Shown: positions 32,778 to 42,526, numbered from the stretch's first letter. The stretch: DNA of 56,775 nucleotides from an uncultured Agathobacter sp. (GCA_934365945.1 CAKRNE010000016.1:1-56775), one strand, 5' to 3'. Notes: generated by a model not told the origin, from the letters alone. Numbers and translations: made by a program.

Positions 32778-33791
32778 ATGAAAATTGGTTGCGTATATGC
32801 TGGTTCTCTAGGAGGAATGTTTGGAGAAAAATATGATGAGAAATTTTGGGAAAATCTTTGGAAAGAATCTTTGGTAGATAAGCTTGAACCAGGCGATGAA
32901 CTGGAATGGATAAGCAATGAAGATATTCGAGATTTGGATGAAGGAGCAAAAGATTATGATGCTATTATAGGTGCTTGGATTACGGATGATATGATTAATG
33001 AAAAAGTACTTACAAATCATCCAAAGTTAAAATATATTTCGACACTTTCACATGGATTTGGAAGAATTGATGTTGATGCAGTACATAAACATAATGTAAC
33101 TGTAACAAATACGATTTATGGTGATGTGACAATAGCACAGTATGCATTTGCATTACTTATGGATATCTGTCATAACGTTGGGAAAAATGATGAATTTTAC
33201 AGGCATGAAAGGTGGTTGCCTGAAAATCAAGGAAAGAGGATTTTGCATGTAACACCGCAGATCGAATTATATGAAAAGACTTTCGGAATAATTGGACTTG
33301 GAAATATAGGATACTGTGCAGCAAAAATTGCAAATGGATATGGAATGAAGGTTCTTGGATACAGTAGACATAAAAAGGAAGGAGACAAGTATAACTTTAT
33401 CGAACAGGTAGATTTAGATGAAGTATTAAAAAGAAGTGATGTAATATCAATACATTGTCCACTGACTGAGTCGACAAGAAATCTTTTAAATAAAGAAGCT
33501 TTTAAAAAGATGAAAGATGGAGTTATCATCATAAACACAGCGAGAGGAGCAATAATTGATGAGGTTGCATTAAAAGAAGCTCTTGATAGCGGAAAGGTAT
33601 ATGCAGCCGGATTAGATGTTGTTGCAGGAGAGCCACTTTCAGAACCTTGTGATTTGATGAAATGTGAAAATACAAGGATAACAGAGCATATTGCATGGCT
33701 TCCGGTGGAATCCAGAATACGAAGTATAAAAATTGGATGTGAAAATTTCTTTAATTGGAAAAACGGACATCCAACGAGTGTGGTGGTTTAA
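32778..33791 (+). CDS. D-isomer-specific 2-hydroxyacid dehydrogenase
   Basis: A 337-residue NAD(P)-dependent oxidoreductase. The Rossmann motif is FGIIGLGNIGYCAA (about residues 167-180). The catalytic triad of the family is intact: Arg in INTARGAIIDE, Glu in VVAGEPLSEP and His in ITEHIAWLP. The substrate loop reads STLSHGFGRIDVDAV, unlike the G-x-G-x-N-N-ID of phosphoglycerate or glycerate enzymes, so the substrate is probably a different 2-oxoacid. The reaction is 2-oxoacid + NADH to D-2-hydroxyacid. AGGAGG precedes the ATG. It lies next to a HisC-like aminotransferase gene, which can supply a 2-oxoacid directly. Confidence 0.92.
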   Translation: MKIGCVYAGSLGGMFGEKYDEKFWENLWKESLVDKLEPGDELEWISNEDIRDLDEGAKDYDAIIGAWITDDMINEKVLTNHPKLKYISTLSHGFGRIDVDAVHKHNVTVTNTIYGDVTIAQYAFALLMDICHNVGKNDEFYRHERWLPENQGKRILHVTPQIELYEKTFGIIGLGNIGYCAAKIANGYGMKVLGYSRHKKEGDKYNFIEQVDLDEVLKRSDVISIHCPLTESTRNLLNKEAFKKMKDGVIIINTARGAIIDEVALKEALDSGKVYAAGLDVVAGEPLSEPCDLMKCENTRITEHIAWLPVESRIRSIKIGCENFFNWKNGHPTSVVV

Positions 33792-33842
33792 TTATTAATT
33801 AATATATATTTTAACCTATTTACAAGAATGGAGGATATTATT

Positions 33843-34961
33843 ATGACAAATGAAGCAGTAAGAGAATTATTATGTACATATTTAAGAGAAAAGCCGGAAA
33901 CACAAAGAGCATCGAGAAAGCTTGGAAAAGTTGATTTTTCAACCATTGAACATATGGGACTTAATGAAAACGTTTTTGGAATGTCGCCTAAGGCAATTGA
34001 AGCAATGGCAGCAGTAGCACCAAATAACAAGTTTTATGCAGATTGGATGCAGGTAGAATTAAAAGGAGCCATCGGTGATCATTATGGTGTTACACCGGAC
34101 TTCATTTTAACAGGATGTGGTTCTTCAGCAGTAACAGATGCATTGGGAGTTGCTTTTTTGGAAAAAGGAGATGAGGTATTAATGTGTGTACCTACTTTTC
34201 CGGCTCTTGTTGATACGGCTCAGATTAATGGAGCTTCTGTAGTAACGATTCCGACAAAAGAAGATTTGACATTTGATTTGGAGGGGTTGCTTGAAAATAT
34301 TACAGAGAAAACAAAAATGGTATATATTTGTAATCCAAATAATCCGACAGGAACGTATGTTGGAATTGACGCATTAAATGATTTTGCAAAAAAATGTCCG
34401 GACCATGTTATCCAGGTATATGATGAGGCTTATATAGAATTTGCGGAAGCAGAGGATTGTAAGGAAATGGTAGAAACAATGAAAGCACTGCCAGACAAAC
34501 CAATTGTTATATTAAAGACGTTTTCAAAATTTTATGGAATGGCTGGAGTAAGAGCAGGATATTTACTGGCACAGCCGGAGATGATTGCATATTTATCAAA
34601 ATGTGGAGGTGGCCTTGGATGGGCACTAGGAGGTGTATCGCAGGCAGGAGCTGCGGCTGCAATGAGAGATCAGGAGCATGGAAAATATATAAAAGCAGAA
34701 AATGCAAAGTGCAGAGAATATCTTTCAACTGAGTTGAAGAAATTAGGATGTAAGGTATATGATTCGCAAACTAATTTTATTTTCTTCCATCCGGGTGTTG
34801 ATCCAGAAGAAGTGGCATATCGAATGATGGAAATGGGAATTATGATAAGTGCACAGGCAGGAGCAAATCGAGTTTCAGTAAATTTTATGCCTGTATGTCA
34901 GAAATTTATTGCTAATTTAAAAACAATTATTAGTGATTTAAAAGCAGAACAAAGTAAATAA
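33843..34961 (+). CDS. Aminotransferase class I/II, HisC-like
   Basis: The start at 33843 (MTNEAVRELL) is chosen because GGAGG lies about 8 bases upstream and inside the longer in-frame version at 33828. The 372-residue product is a fold-type I PLP enzyme: LTGCGSSAVTDALG for phosphate, CNPNNPTGTYVG (Asn), VYDEAYIEF (Asp) and the Schiff-base Lys in LKTFSKFYGMAGVRAGYL. HisC-like proteins act on histidinol phosphate or aromatic amino acids. No his genes are near, so an amino acid to 2-oxoacid step feeding the adjacent D-2-hydroxyacid dehydrogenase is more likely; inference. Confidence 0.92.
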   Translation: MTNEAVRELLCTYLREKPETQRASRKLGKVDFSTIEHMGLNENVFGMSPKAIEAMAAVAPNNKFYADWMQVELKGAIGDHYGVTPDFILTGCGSSAVTDALGVAFLEKGDEVLMCVPTFPALVDTAQINGASVVTIPTKEDLTFDLEGLLENITEKTKMVYICNPNNPTGTYVGIDALNDFAKKCPDHVIQVYDEAYIEFAEAEDCKEMVETMKALPDKPIVILKTFSKFYGMAGVRAGYLLAQPEMIAYLSKCGGGLGWALGGVSQAGAAAAMRDQEHGKYIKAENAKCREYLSTELKKLGCKVYDSQTNFIFFHPGVDPEEVAYRMMEMGIMISAQAGANRVSVNFMPVCQKFIANLKTIISDLKAEQSK

Positions 34962-34972
34962 CAGGGTCGAAG

Positions 34973-35003
34973 ATGACTGCAGAGATTATTCTCGTGCAGT
35001 CAT
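34973..35003 (+). other. Intercistronic hairpin
   Basis: ATGACTGCA (34973-34981) and TGCAGTCAT (34995-35003) with GAG/CTC continuing inward, followed by TTATATTATTT. It may be a partial terminator or processing site in the operon. Confidence 0.5.
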
Positions 35004-35037
35004 TTATATTATTTAACGTGAAAGGGGATGCAGGAAA

Positions 35038-35730
35038 ATGAAAAATTATGTAATTACAATAGCAAGAGGATTTGGTTCAGGTGGAAAAGCACTTGGGATG
35101 AGACTTGCAGAAGAACTCGGGATTGCTTGTTATGAAAATAGAATTCTGGCGCTTGCATCAAAGATAACCGGAAAAGATACGGCAGAACTTATTGAGATTG
35201 ACGAAAAATTACGATCAGGAATATTCAATGCAATATTAAGAAGTTTTCCGACTCGTAAAGAACCAAATCCTGTATTGAAGAAATTCGAATCAGATGAGGA
35301 AATTTTTCAGACACAGTGTGAAATTATTAAGGAATTAGCTAAAAAGGAATCCTGCATCATTATAGGAAAATGCGCAGATTATGTGTTAAAGGATTTTGAT
35401 AATGTTGCAAGTTTTTATGTTGAAGCTCCAAGAAAATATTGTCTTGAAAGAATAACTAAGAGAATGAATGTTAATGAGGATGAGGCAGCAAAATTGATAG
35501 AAAAGACAGATAAGTACAGAGCTGATTATTATGAGTATTATACCAATGGCAACTATTGGACAAATCCTGTTAATTATGACATGACTTTTAATATGGACAG
35601 AATAGGTGAGGATAAATGTGTCGAAGTGATAAAAAACTATATAAAACTAAAGTTTGGAAATGAAGTTTTTGAAAGTAAACCAGAGGGTGAATCGCCTAAT
35701 CTGTATACATTTGCAGAAGATAAAAAATAA
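35038..35730 (+). CDS. Cytidylate-kinase-like family protein (copy 2)
   Basis: A 230-residue P-loop kinase relative: ITIARGFGSGGKALGMRLAEELGI contains a regular GSGG loop, followed by CYENRILALASKITG and SCIIIGKCADYVLKDF, with a lid region rich in Arg/Lys (RKYCLERITKRMNV). It shares its plan with the copy at 26047 but keeps the P-loop. Its position between an aminotransferase gene and the Opp transporter genes is again not that of nucleotide synthesis. The substrate is unknown. GAAAGGGG precedes the ATG; the distance to oppB is 39 bases, so it belongs to the operon. Confidence 0.87.
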   Translation: MKNYVITIARGFGSGGKALGMRLAEELGIACYENRILALASKITGKDTAELIEIDEKLRSGIFNAILRSFPTRKEPNPVLKKFESDEEIFQTQCEIIKELAKKESCIIIGKCADYVLKDFDNVASFYVEAPRKYCLERITKRMNVNEDEAAKLIEKTDKYRADYYEYYTNGNYWTNPVNYDMTFNMDRIGEDKCVEVIKNYIKLKFGNEVFESKPEGESPNLYTFAEDKK

Positions 35731-35769
35731 CCCTTGCATAGAAATAAAATCGAGAGGGAGGAAATAGAA

Positions 35770-36705
35770 ATGGTAAAATATAGTTTAAAAAGAATTGGAA
35801 TGGCAATAATTACAACACTAATAGTAATTATAATCCTGTTTTTTTTACTTCAGTTTATGCCAGGATCTCCATTTAATAATGAAAGATTAACCGCGGATCA
35901 GATAAGTATACTGAATGAAAAGTATGGATTAGATAAGCCGATTGTGCAACGAATTGTAATATATGTAAAAAATATGTGTACCGGTGATTTTGGAGTTTCA
36001 TATAATATTCAGCAGAATTACCCAGTGGCAAGTCTTTTAGCAAGTAGATTTCCTATAACAATAAGACTTGCATTACAGTCTTATATTGTTGGGATACTCT
36101 TTGGAATTATACTTGGAATAATAGCAGCATTGCATCATAATGGACCGATTGATACAGGAACAACTATATTTTCAATGCTGGGAAATTCGATTCCATCACA
36201 GGTTCTTGCACTTGCATTTGTTTACATTTTTGGATTCAAGTTTGGTTGGTTTCCATTAACATATGATACCGCACATCCAATCATATCTTCAATACTTCCT
36301 ACTCTTTCGCTTTCAATAGGTGTCATGTCGATGACGGCGAGATATACAAGAAATGAAATGATTGAAGTAATGGGCTCTGAATATATAACACTTGCGGAAA
36401 CTAAAGGAATGGGCAGGTTTAAAGTGATTGTAGTGCACGGTTTGAAAAATGCACTGATTCCACTTATTACAACAATGGGACCAATGCTTATGGGATTAAT
36501 GACAGGTAGTACTGTAAATGAAAGGATTTTTGCAATACCGGGTATAGGGTCTCTTTTTATTAAAGCTATAGAAACAAATGATTATAATGTGGTAATAACT
36601 TTAGCATTTATATTTAGTATTATGTTTATCGTTTCGCTACTTGTCATTGATCTTTTATATGGAATTATTGATCCGAGAATAAGATTAGCAGGAGGGAAAA
36701 AATAA
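35770..36705 (+). CDS. oppB: Peptide ABC transporter permease, OppB-like
   Basis: The start at 35770 (MVKYSLKRIGMAI) follows GAGGGAGG with a 7-base spacing; an upstream TTG has none. The 311-residue product has six helices: TM1 IITTLIVIIILFFLLQFMPGSPF contains the OppB/DppB signature FMPGSPFN, and the cytoplasmic coupling helix carries EYITLAETKGMGRFKVI. It forms the channel with OppC. Its stop and the oppC start overlap by one base. Part of an AT-rich operon in which the transporter genes follow the aminotransferase. Confidence 0.94.
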   Translation: MVKYSLKRIGMAIITTLIVIIILFFLLQFMPGSPFNNERLTADQISILNEKYGLDKPIVQRIVIYVKNMCTGDFGVSYNIQQNYPVASLLASRFPITIRLALQSYIVGILFGIILGIIAALHHNGPIDTGTTIFSMLGNSIPSQVLALAFVYIFGFKFGWFPLTYDTAHPIISSILPTLSLSIGVMSMTARYTRNEMIEVMGSEYITLAETKGMGRFKVIVVHGLKNALIPLITTMGPMLMGLMTGSTVNERIFAIPGIGSLFIKAIETNDYNVVITLAFIFSIMFIVSLLVIDLLYGIIDPRIRLAGGKK

Positions 36706-37697
36706 TGGTATATGAAAATAGATATTCTTTTGCAAATAAAGATGGTATATACAAAGATGATGCATTTGAAGTTAACCCTTCTTGGAAAGAGACACTTATA
36801 ATCTTTGGAAAAAATAAAGGTGCAATATTTGGTGTTATATTTGTTTTGTTTATGGGAGTTTTGGCAATATGGGGACCAAAATTTAATTCATATACATATG
36901 ATCAGGTTATGATGGATGCACAGAATATGCCACCAAGAATTCCTGGGATTGAAAAGCTGGGTATTTTTAACGGAACGATTAAAGGTGTTGATATGTATCA
37001 AATGAAGGGTATGGAAGATACGTACTTTTGGTTTGGTACAGATGCACTTGGTAGAGATTTATTTACACGTTTTTGCCAGGGTACACGAATTTCGTTTATA
37101 GTTGCAATTGTTTCAGCTGTTCTCTGCCTTATAATTGGAGTAAGTTATGGACTTATAGCCGGGTATTTTGGTGGATTAGTTGATAATTTTATGATGAGAG
37201 TTATAGAGATTATTAATGGTGTTCCAAGTCTTGTAATAGTTTCTCTGTTGGTTGTTGTTTTGCAGCCTGGATTAAAATCAATCATCATAGCTATGGTTAT
37301 TTCGGGATGGACAGATATGGCACGTCTCGTAAGAGCAAATACATTGAGGCTTAAAGCAAGTGAATATGTTATGGCTTCTAAGACTTTAGGAACTATGATA
37401 GTGAAAATTTTGTTTGGAAATATTTTACCTAATCTGCTTAGCTCAGTAATTGTAATGGCAATGATGACTATACCGGGAGCCATATTCATGGAGGCATTTC
37501 TTTCATTTATAGGTCTTGGTATTCCGGCACCACAGGCATCACTGGGAAGTTTGATAAATGACGGATATAATCATATGATGATGTATCCATATCAGATGAT
37601 TATACCATCAGTATTTTTTGCAATATTAATGGTTTCATTGAATCTTGTTGGTGATGGATTAAGAGATGCTTTAGATCCAAAACAGAGGCGCGCGTAG
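36705..37697 (+). CDS. oppC: Peptide ABC transporter permease, OppC-like
   Basis: A 330-residue permease. The N-terminus has a cytoplasmic segment and the first helix (GAIFGVIFVLFMGVLAIWGP), then an extended loop containing WFGTDALGRDLFTRFCQGTRISF (core GTDALGRDLF), the OppC/DppC hallmark, and the coupling helix YVMASKTLG. There are six helices. Coupled to oppB by a one-base overlap (TAATG). It completes the transmembrane part of the importer. Confidence 0.94.
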   Translation: MVYENRYSFANKDGIYKDDAFEVNPSWKETLIIFGKNKGAIFGVIFVLFMGVLAIWGPKFNSYTYDQVMMDAQNMPPRIPGIEKLGIFNGTIKGVDMYQMKGMEDTYFWFGTDALGRDLFTRFCQGTRISFIVAIVSAVLCLIIGVSYGLIAGYFGGLVDNFMMRVIEIINGVPSLVIVSLLVVVLQPGLKSIIIAMVISGWTDMARLVRANTLRLKASEYVMASKTLGTMIVKILFGNILPNLLSSVIVMAMMTIPGAIFMEAFLSFIGLGIPAPQASLGSLINDGYNHMMMYPYQMIIPSVFFAILMVSLNLVGDGLRDALDPKQRRA

Positions 37698-37714
37698 GAA
37701 GGAGTGTTTCGATT

Positions 37715-38800
37715 ATGGTAGAAGAGAGAGTTCATGAAAAAGAACCTATATTGCAGGTTAAGAATGTATCCATTTCTTTTCAGACATCTGCAGGATTGTT
37801 AAATGCTATAAGAGGTGTAAGCTTTACATTGCATAAAGGAGAAACCGTAGCTATAGTTGGAGAATCTGGAAGTGGTAAGTCAGTAACAGTTAAATCAATA
37901 GTTGGCATTCAGTCATCTAACCAGAAAATTAATAGTGGTGAAATATTATATACATTTGAAGAAAATGGGAAAAAGACAACAGTTGATCTCTTGAAATATT
38001 CAAAACATTATCTTATTAATAATTTTAATGGAAAGAAAATAGCAATGGTATTTCAGGATCCAATGACGGCATTAAATCCACTTCTTACAATTGGAAAACA
38101 ATTAACGGAAGGAATGATAAAACATCTTGGTATGACAAAAGATGAGGCATGGAAAAGAGGTGAGGAACTTCTTGATGAAGTAGGAATTCCGAATCCGCAG
38201 GTAACCATGAAAAATTATCCTCATCAATTATCAGGAGGAATGAGACAGCGAGTTGTTATTGCTATTGCAATATCATGTAATCCGGACATTCTGATATGTG
38301 ATGAGCCTACGACTGCACTTGATGTTACAATTCAGGCAAGAATTTTAAATCTTATAAAGGAGATGCAAAAAAAACACAACATTTCAGTTATTTTCATTAC
38401 ACACGATCTTGGTGTCGTGGCTAAAGTTGCAGATTATGTTTGTGTAATGTATGCAGGAAAAATTATAGAAAGAGGAACTTCAAGGGAAATATATTTTGAG
38501 CCTTGTCATCCGTATACTTGGGGACTTCTTCTTGCTATGCCGGACCTTAATACCGTAGACGACAGGTTATATGCAATCCCTGGTACTCCTCCGAACTTAC
38601 TAAAAAAGATTGTTGGTGATGCCTTTGCACCAAGAAATAAATATGCATTAAATATTGATTTTGAGGAAGAACCACCGGAGTATGAGATATCTGATACTCA
38701 CAAGGTCTGCACATGGCTTAGGCATAAGGATGCACCGCATGTAGATATGCCTGAAAATCTTCAAAACAAAATATCGAGAATGTTAAAGGGGGTGTCTTAG
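37715..38800 (+). CDS. oppD: Peptide ABC transporter ATPase, OppD-like
   Basis: A 361-residue ATPase: Walker A GESGSGKSVTVK (about residue 50), Q-loop MVFQDPMTALNP, ABC signature LSGGMRQR, Walker B ILICDEPTTALDVTIQ, and H-loop FITHDLGVV. The C-terminal oligopeptide extension has the GTPPNLLKK and Cys-containing VCTWLRH segments of OppD/DppD. It powers import with OppF. GAAGGAGTG lies upstream. Downstream oppF starts one base after its stop. Confidence 0.95.
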   Translation: MVEERVHEKEPILQVKNVSISFQTSAGLLNAIRGVSFTLHKGETVAIVGESGSGKSVTVKSIVGIQSSNQKINSGEILYTFEENGKKTTVDLLKYSKHYLINNFNGKKIAMVFQDPMTALNPLLTIGKQLTEGMIKHLGMTKDEAWKRGEELLDEVGIPNPQVTMKNYPHQLSGGMRQRVVIAIAISCNPDILICDEPTTALDVTIQARILNLIKEMQKKHNISVIFITHDLGVVAKVADYVCVMYAGKIIERGTSREIYFEPCHPYTWGLLLAMPDLNTVDDRLYAIPGTPPNLLKKIVGDAFAPRNKYALNIDFEEEPPEYEISDTHKVCTWLRHKDAPHVDMPENLQNKISRMLKGVS

Positions 38801-38801
38801 T

Positions 38802-39728
38802 ATGGCAGAGTTAAAAACACCTATATTAGAAGTTAATGGTCTTAAACAGTATTTCGATGTGGGAGGCGGTCAGAAAGTAAAGGCAGTTGATGGAGTAAGT
38901 TTTAAGATAGAAAAAGGAACTACATTTGGCCTTGTAGGAGAATCCGGAAGCGGAAAATCTACAATTGGACGTTCTATTATACGGCTTTATGATCCGACGG
39001 AAGGAAAAATATACTTAAGTGGCAAAGAAGTATCTGGACGAATGACAAAAGAAAAGAAAAAATATCTGACTACTAAAATGCAAATGATATTTCAGGACCC
39101 CATGGCTTCGCTTAATCCGAGAAAAAAAGTAATAGATATTGTGGCAGAAGGATTAGACGCACATCATATGTACTCAAATAAGAAGGAACGTGAGGAAAAA
39201 GTATATGAGATTCTTGAAAGAGTAGGATTAAATCATGAGCAGGCAAATCGATATCCACATATGTTTTCCGGTGGTCAGAGACAGCGTATCGGAATAGCCA
39301 GAGCAATAGTTATGGAACCGGATCTTATCATTGCAGACGAATGTATTTCTGCTTTGGATGTATCAATTCAGGCACAGGTAGTTAATATTATGAAAGAATT
39401 ACAGGAAGAAAGAAATTTGACATATTTGTTTATCGCACATGATTTAGCAATGGTTAAATATATTTCTGATTATATTGGAGTTATTCATTTAGGTCATTTC
39501 GTAGAGATGGGAAAAAAAGATGAAATTTTTGAAAATCCTATCCATCCGTATACAAAATCGCTACTCTCAGCTATACCAGAGCCGAATCCAATTACGGAAC
39601 CGACAAGGAAGCTGATTGTATATGATAAAGATGAGGAAGGAGTAGATTATACAAAGGGTACACAGCACTTTATTACTCCGGATCATATGGTGTTGGCGAC
39701 TGATGATGAACTTGAAAAGTGGATGTAA
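38802..39728 (+). CDS. oppF: Peptide ABC transporter ATPase, OppF-like
   Basis: A 308-residue ATPase: Walker A GESGSGKSTIGR, Q-loop MIFQDPMASLNPRKK, signature FSGGQRQRIGIARA, Walker B LIIADECISALDVSIQ (note DEC instead of DEP) and H-loop FIAHDLAMV. It ends with the Opp C-terminal segment HPYTKSLLSAIPEPNP. It pairs with OppD. AAAGGGGG lies upstream of its start. It follows oppD immediately, so translation is coupled. Confidence 0.95.
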   Translation: MAELKTPILEVNGLKQYFDVGGGQKVKAVDGVSFKIEKGTTFGLVGESGSGKSTIGRSIIRLYDPTEGKIYLSGKEVSGRMTKEKKKYLTTKMQMIFQDPMASLNPRKKVIDIVAEGLDAHHMYSNKKEREEKVYEILERVGLNHEQANRYPHMFSGGQRQRIGIARAIVMEPDLIIADECISALDVSIQAQVVNIMKELQEERNLTYLFIAHDLAMVKYISDYIGVIHLGHFVEMGKKDEIFENPIHPYTKSLLSAIPEPNPITEPTRKLIVYDKDEEGVDYTKGTQHFITPDHMVLATDDELEKWM

Positions 39729-39746
39729 TTCAGTGCCATCATCCTT

Positions 39747-39777
39747 TAGATAGTGTCGGCGTTGATAGCGCTATCTA
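39747..39777 (+). other. Intercistronic hairpin before oppA
   Basis: TAGATAG (39747-39753) and CTATCTA (39771-39777). Hairpins at this place often stabilise the mRNA of the more abundant binding protein; here this is inference. Confidence 0.4.
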
Positions 39778-39815
39778 ATGAGCTATTAAAAGCAACGCAG
39801 AAAAGAGGTAGTTAT

Positions 39816-41453
39816 ATGAGCAAGATAATGAAGAAATTAGGAAGTTTGTTACTTGTAGTAACAATGATTGTTTCAATGACAGCTTGCGGAAGTGGTGGCA
39901 ATTCTGCAGTAGGTGATGAGAATAGCATAACAATGAGATATGCTTTGACCGAGGAGTTAAATTCGCTCGATCCAAATTATAATTATTCAGCGACTTCAAT
40001 GGGAATGATTACAAATGTGAATCAGGGTCTTATGAAGTATGGAACAGATGGGAAAATTACAAACGGTCTTGCAGAAAAGGTTGATATAAGCGAAGATGGT
40101 TGCACATATACGTTTACTCTACGTGATGCAAAGTGGTCGAATGGAGATCCTGTTACGTCAAATGACTTTTATTATAGTTGGAGACGTCTTGCAGATCCTG
40201 CAAATGGATGTACATATGCATATATGCTTATTACAGCAGGAGTAAAAAATGCAATGAATGTAGTATATGGTGGTGCAAGCCTTGATGAGCTTGGAATTAG
40301 TTGCCCGGATGATAAGACATTTGTTGTTGAACTGGATTCACCAAAGAGTTATTTTGAATCACTGTTATGTAGTGGAACTTACTTTATGCCTGTAAATCAG
40401 TCTTATTGTGAGGAACAGGGTGATCAGTTTATGAAATCTAAGGAAACATCTATTTATTGTGGTCCGTATATAATGAGTGATTGGGAAGTAGGTGGAACCA
40501 CTTATACACTTTCAAAGAACCCGGATTATTATGATGCTGATAATATAACGGTTGATAAGATAAATTATACATTGCTTACAGATGAACAGCAGAAGATTCT
40601 TTCATGGGAAAATGGAGATCTTGATCAGGTACAGCTGTCTGGAGATTATATTACAATGTATGCAAATGATCCTGCTCTTACTACATTAAGCTGGCCGGGA
40701 TTATTCTTTATAGCATTCAATTGTGAAAATGAATTACTTTCTAATAGGAATCTTCGTTTGGCAATAAGTATGGCTATAGACAAACAGCAGATTGTTGATA
40801 AAATACTTTGTGATGGTTCTACAGTGGCAGATTTTGCAGTTCCGGCAGATTTTGCTAAAAATTCAGAGGGGGTAACTTATCGTGAACATGCTGGAAATCC
40901 TGTGTATAATCAGTATAATGTAGATAATGCAAAAGAATATTTTGAGTCTGCAAAAAGTGAATTGGGTAAAGATACTTTTGAGATAGAACTTTTATACAAT
41001 GAAGATTCTCAGCTTGCGTCAGTCGCAGCATTTATTCAGTCTCAGTTACAGGAAAATCTTCCTGGACTTACAGTAAATCTCAAGGTAACATCATATAATC
41101 AGAGACTTGAAGATATGGGAAATGGTAATTATGAAATGGGTATAACAAGATGGTATGCGGATTATCAAGATGCCTCTACTTATCTTGATATGTGGACAGA
41201 TGATTCTTCACTAAATTATGAAAATTGGCATAATGAAGAGTATAATAGTTTATATGAGCAGGTTAATGGTGAGCTGGCATTAGACGAGAATGCAAGAATG
41301 GATGCGCAGGCTAAAATGGAAAAACTTTTTATGGATGATGCAGCAATTTGTCCATTATATCAGCCAGCATTCCAGTATTTGACAAATCCGAATTATAATT
41401 ATGTATATACACCAGAGGGATCAATAATTACAATGTATACAACAAAAAAATAG
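39816..41453 (+). CDS. oppA: Oligopeptide-binding lipoprotein, OppA-like
   Basis: The start at 39816 (MSKIMKKLG) is used because AAGAGGTAG lies just upstream and a lipoprotein signal begins here; 39753 would add 21 residues before it. The 545-residue product has lipobox MTAC (Cys24) and a Gly/Ser linker. The SBP_bac_5 fold includes ALTEELNSLDPNYNYS, LAEKVDISEDGCTYTFTLRDAKWSNG (core YTFTLRDAKWSNGDPV) and YGIT-type C-terminal features such as MGITRWYADYQD. It is anchored outside the membrane and delivers peptides to OppBCDF. Peptide size cannot be inferred. Confidence 0.94.
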   Translation: MSKIMKKLGSLLLVVTMIVSMTACGSGGNSAVGDENSITMRYALTEELNSLDPNYNYSATSMGMITNVNQGLMKYGTDGKITNGLAEKVDISEDGCTYTFTLRDAKWSNGDPVTSNDFYYSWRRLADPANGCTYAYMLITAGVKNAMNVVYGGASLDELGISCPDDKTFVVELDSPKSYFESLLCSGTYFMPVNQSYCEEQGDQFMKSKETSIYCGPYIMSDWEVGGTTYTLSKNPDYYDADNITVDKINYTLLTDEQQKILSWENGDLDQVQLSGDYITMYANDPALTTLSWPGLFFIAFNCENELLSNRNLRLAISMAIDKQQIVDKILCDGSTVADFAVPADFAKNSEGVTYREHAGNPVYNQYNVDNAKEYFESAKSELGKDTFEIELLYNEDSQLASVAAFIQSQLQENLPGLTVNLKVTSYNQRLEDMGNGNYEMGITRWYADYQDASTYLDMWTDDSSLNYENWHNEEYNSLYEQVNGELALDENARMDAQAKMEKLFMDDAAICPLYQPAFQYLTNPNYNYVYTPEGSIITMYTTKK

Positions 41454-41468
41454 GAGAAGAACGAGAAA

Positions 41469-42458
41469 ATGAGGTATTCATATGTAGACATGCATTGCGA
41501 TACATTACTTAGAGGTTTGTACGAAAATGAAACATCGATATATGATGGGACAGGAATGCAAAGCCTTAAACAAATGATAAATGCAAAGCAATTGGCTCAG
41601 TTTTATGCAATATTTTTTCCGCCAAAAATGAATCCGGAGGATATGCCAGAAGGCTATCCTCCGCTTCCATCGGATGAAGAAATATTTGAGCGACTTAGAA
41701 ATCAATTATATTCACAAGTTGAGATACATTCAGATCAAGTTGGGATTGCTCATAATTATCAAGAGATTATGAATAATAAGAAAAAAGGCATATCATCGGC
41801 TATTCTTACAATTGAAGATGGAAGAATGATAGAAGATGATATGAAAAAACTTTATTATATATACCAAAAAGGTGTTCGTGCAATTGCATTGACATGGAAT
41901 TATGAAAATTGTTTCGGATATCCAAATTCTAATAATATAGAAATTATGCAAAAAGGTTTGAAAGAGTTTGGGAAAGAAGCTATAACTGAAATGAATAATT
42001 TGGGGATTTTGGTTGATGTGTCTCACTTATCTGACGGAGGGTTTTATGATGTTGCACAAATATCTGATAAACCTTTTATTGCGTCACATTCAAATTGTAG
42101 GGAAATAACACCACATTCAAGAAATCTTACAGATGATATGATAAGGATTTTAGCAGAAAAGGGGGGAGTTGCTGGGATTAATTTTGGACCTGATTTTGCA
42201 AGTAGAATATCTGGAACCAATATAACACGAATAACTGATTTAGCAGATCATATTGAACATTTTATAGATATTGGTGGTGAAGATTGCGTTGGATTAGGAA
42301 CTGATTTTGATGGTGTTGAAGGAAATCTTGAGATAGATCATCCGGATAAAATGGAACTGCTTTTTAACGAATTGGTAAAACGCGGGATTAGTGAACGTGT
42401 TATTGATAAAGTGGCAAGTGGTAATGTACTACGTATAATAAAGGAAGCTATGAAATAG
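41469..42458 (+). CDS. Membrane dipeptidase family M19 (renal-dipeptidase-like), cytoplasmic
   Basis: A 329-residue metallopeptidase: HxD pair in VDMHCDTLLRG (residues 9 and 11), bridging Glu in TIEDGRMIED, His in LVDVSHLSD, His in IASHSNCREI, and Asp in LGTDFDGV, so the binuclear zinc site is complete. M19 enzymes hydrolyse dipeptides, often with D or dehydro residues at the C-terminal side. No signal peptide is present, so it acts on imported peptides. It begins 15 bases after oppA with AGGAGAA and is the last gene of the operon. It supplies free amino acids to the operon's aminotransferase; inference. Confidence 0.93.
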   Translation: MRYSYVDMHCDTLLRGLYENETSIYDGTGMQSLKQMINAKQLAQFYAIFFPPKMNPEDMPEGYPPLPSDEEIFERLRNQLYSQVEIHSDQVGIAHNYQEIMNNKKKGISSAILTIEDGRMIEDDMKKLYYIYQKGVRAIALTWNYENCFGYPNSNNIEIMQKGLKEFGKEAITEMNNLGILVDVSHLSDGGFYDVAQISDKPFIASHSNCREITPHSRNLTDDMIRILAEKGGVAGINFGPDFASRISGTNITRITDLADHIEHFIDIGGEDCVGLGTDFDGVEGNLEIDHPDKMELLFNELVKRGISERVIDKVASGNVLRIIKEAMK

Positions 42459-42526
42459 AGGTTAAAATCGAGACTGTTTTATAAGACGTCTCTCTAATAC
42501 CGATGTTGATTATTTTATCAGGAAAA

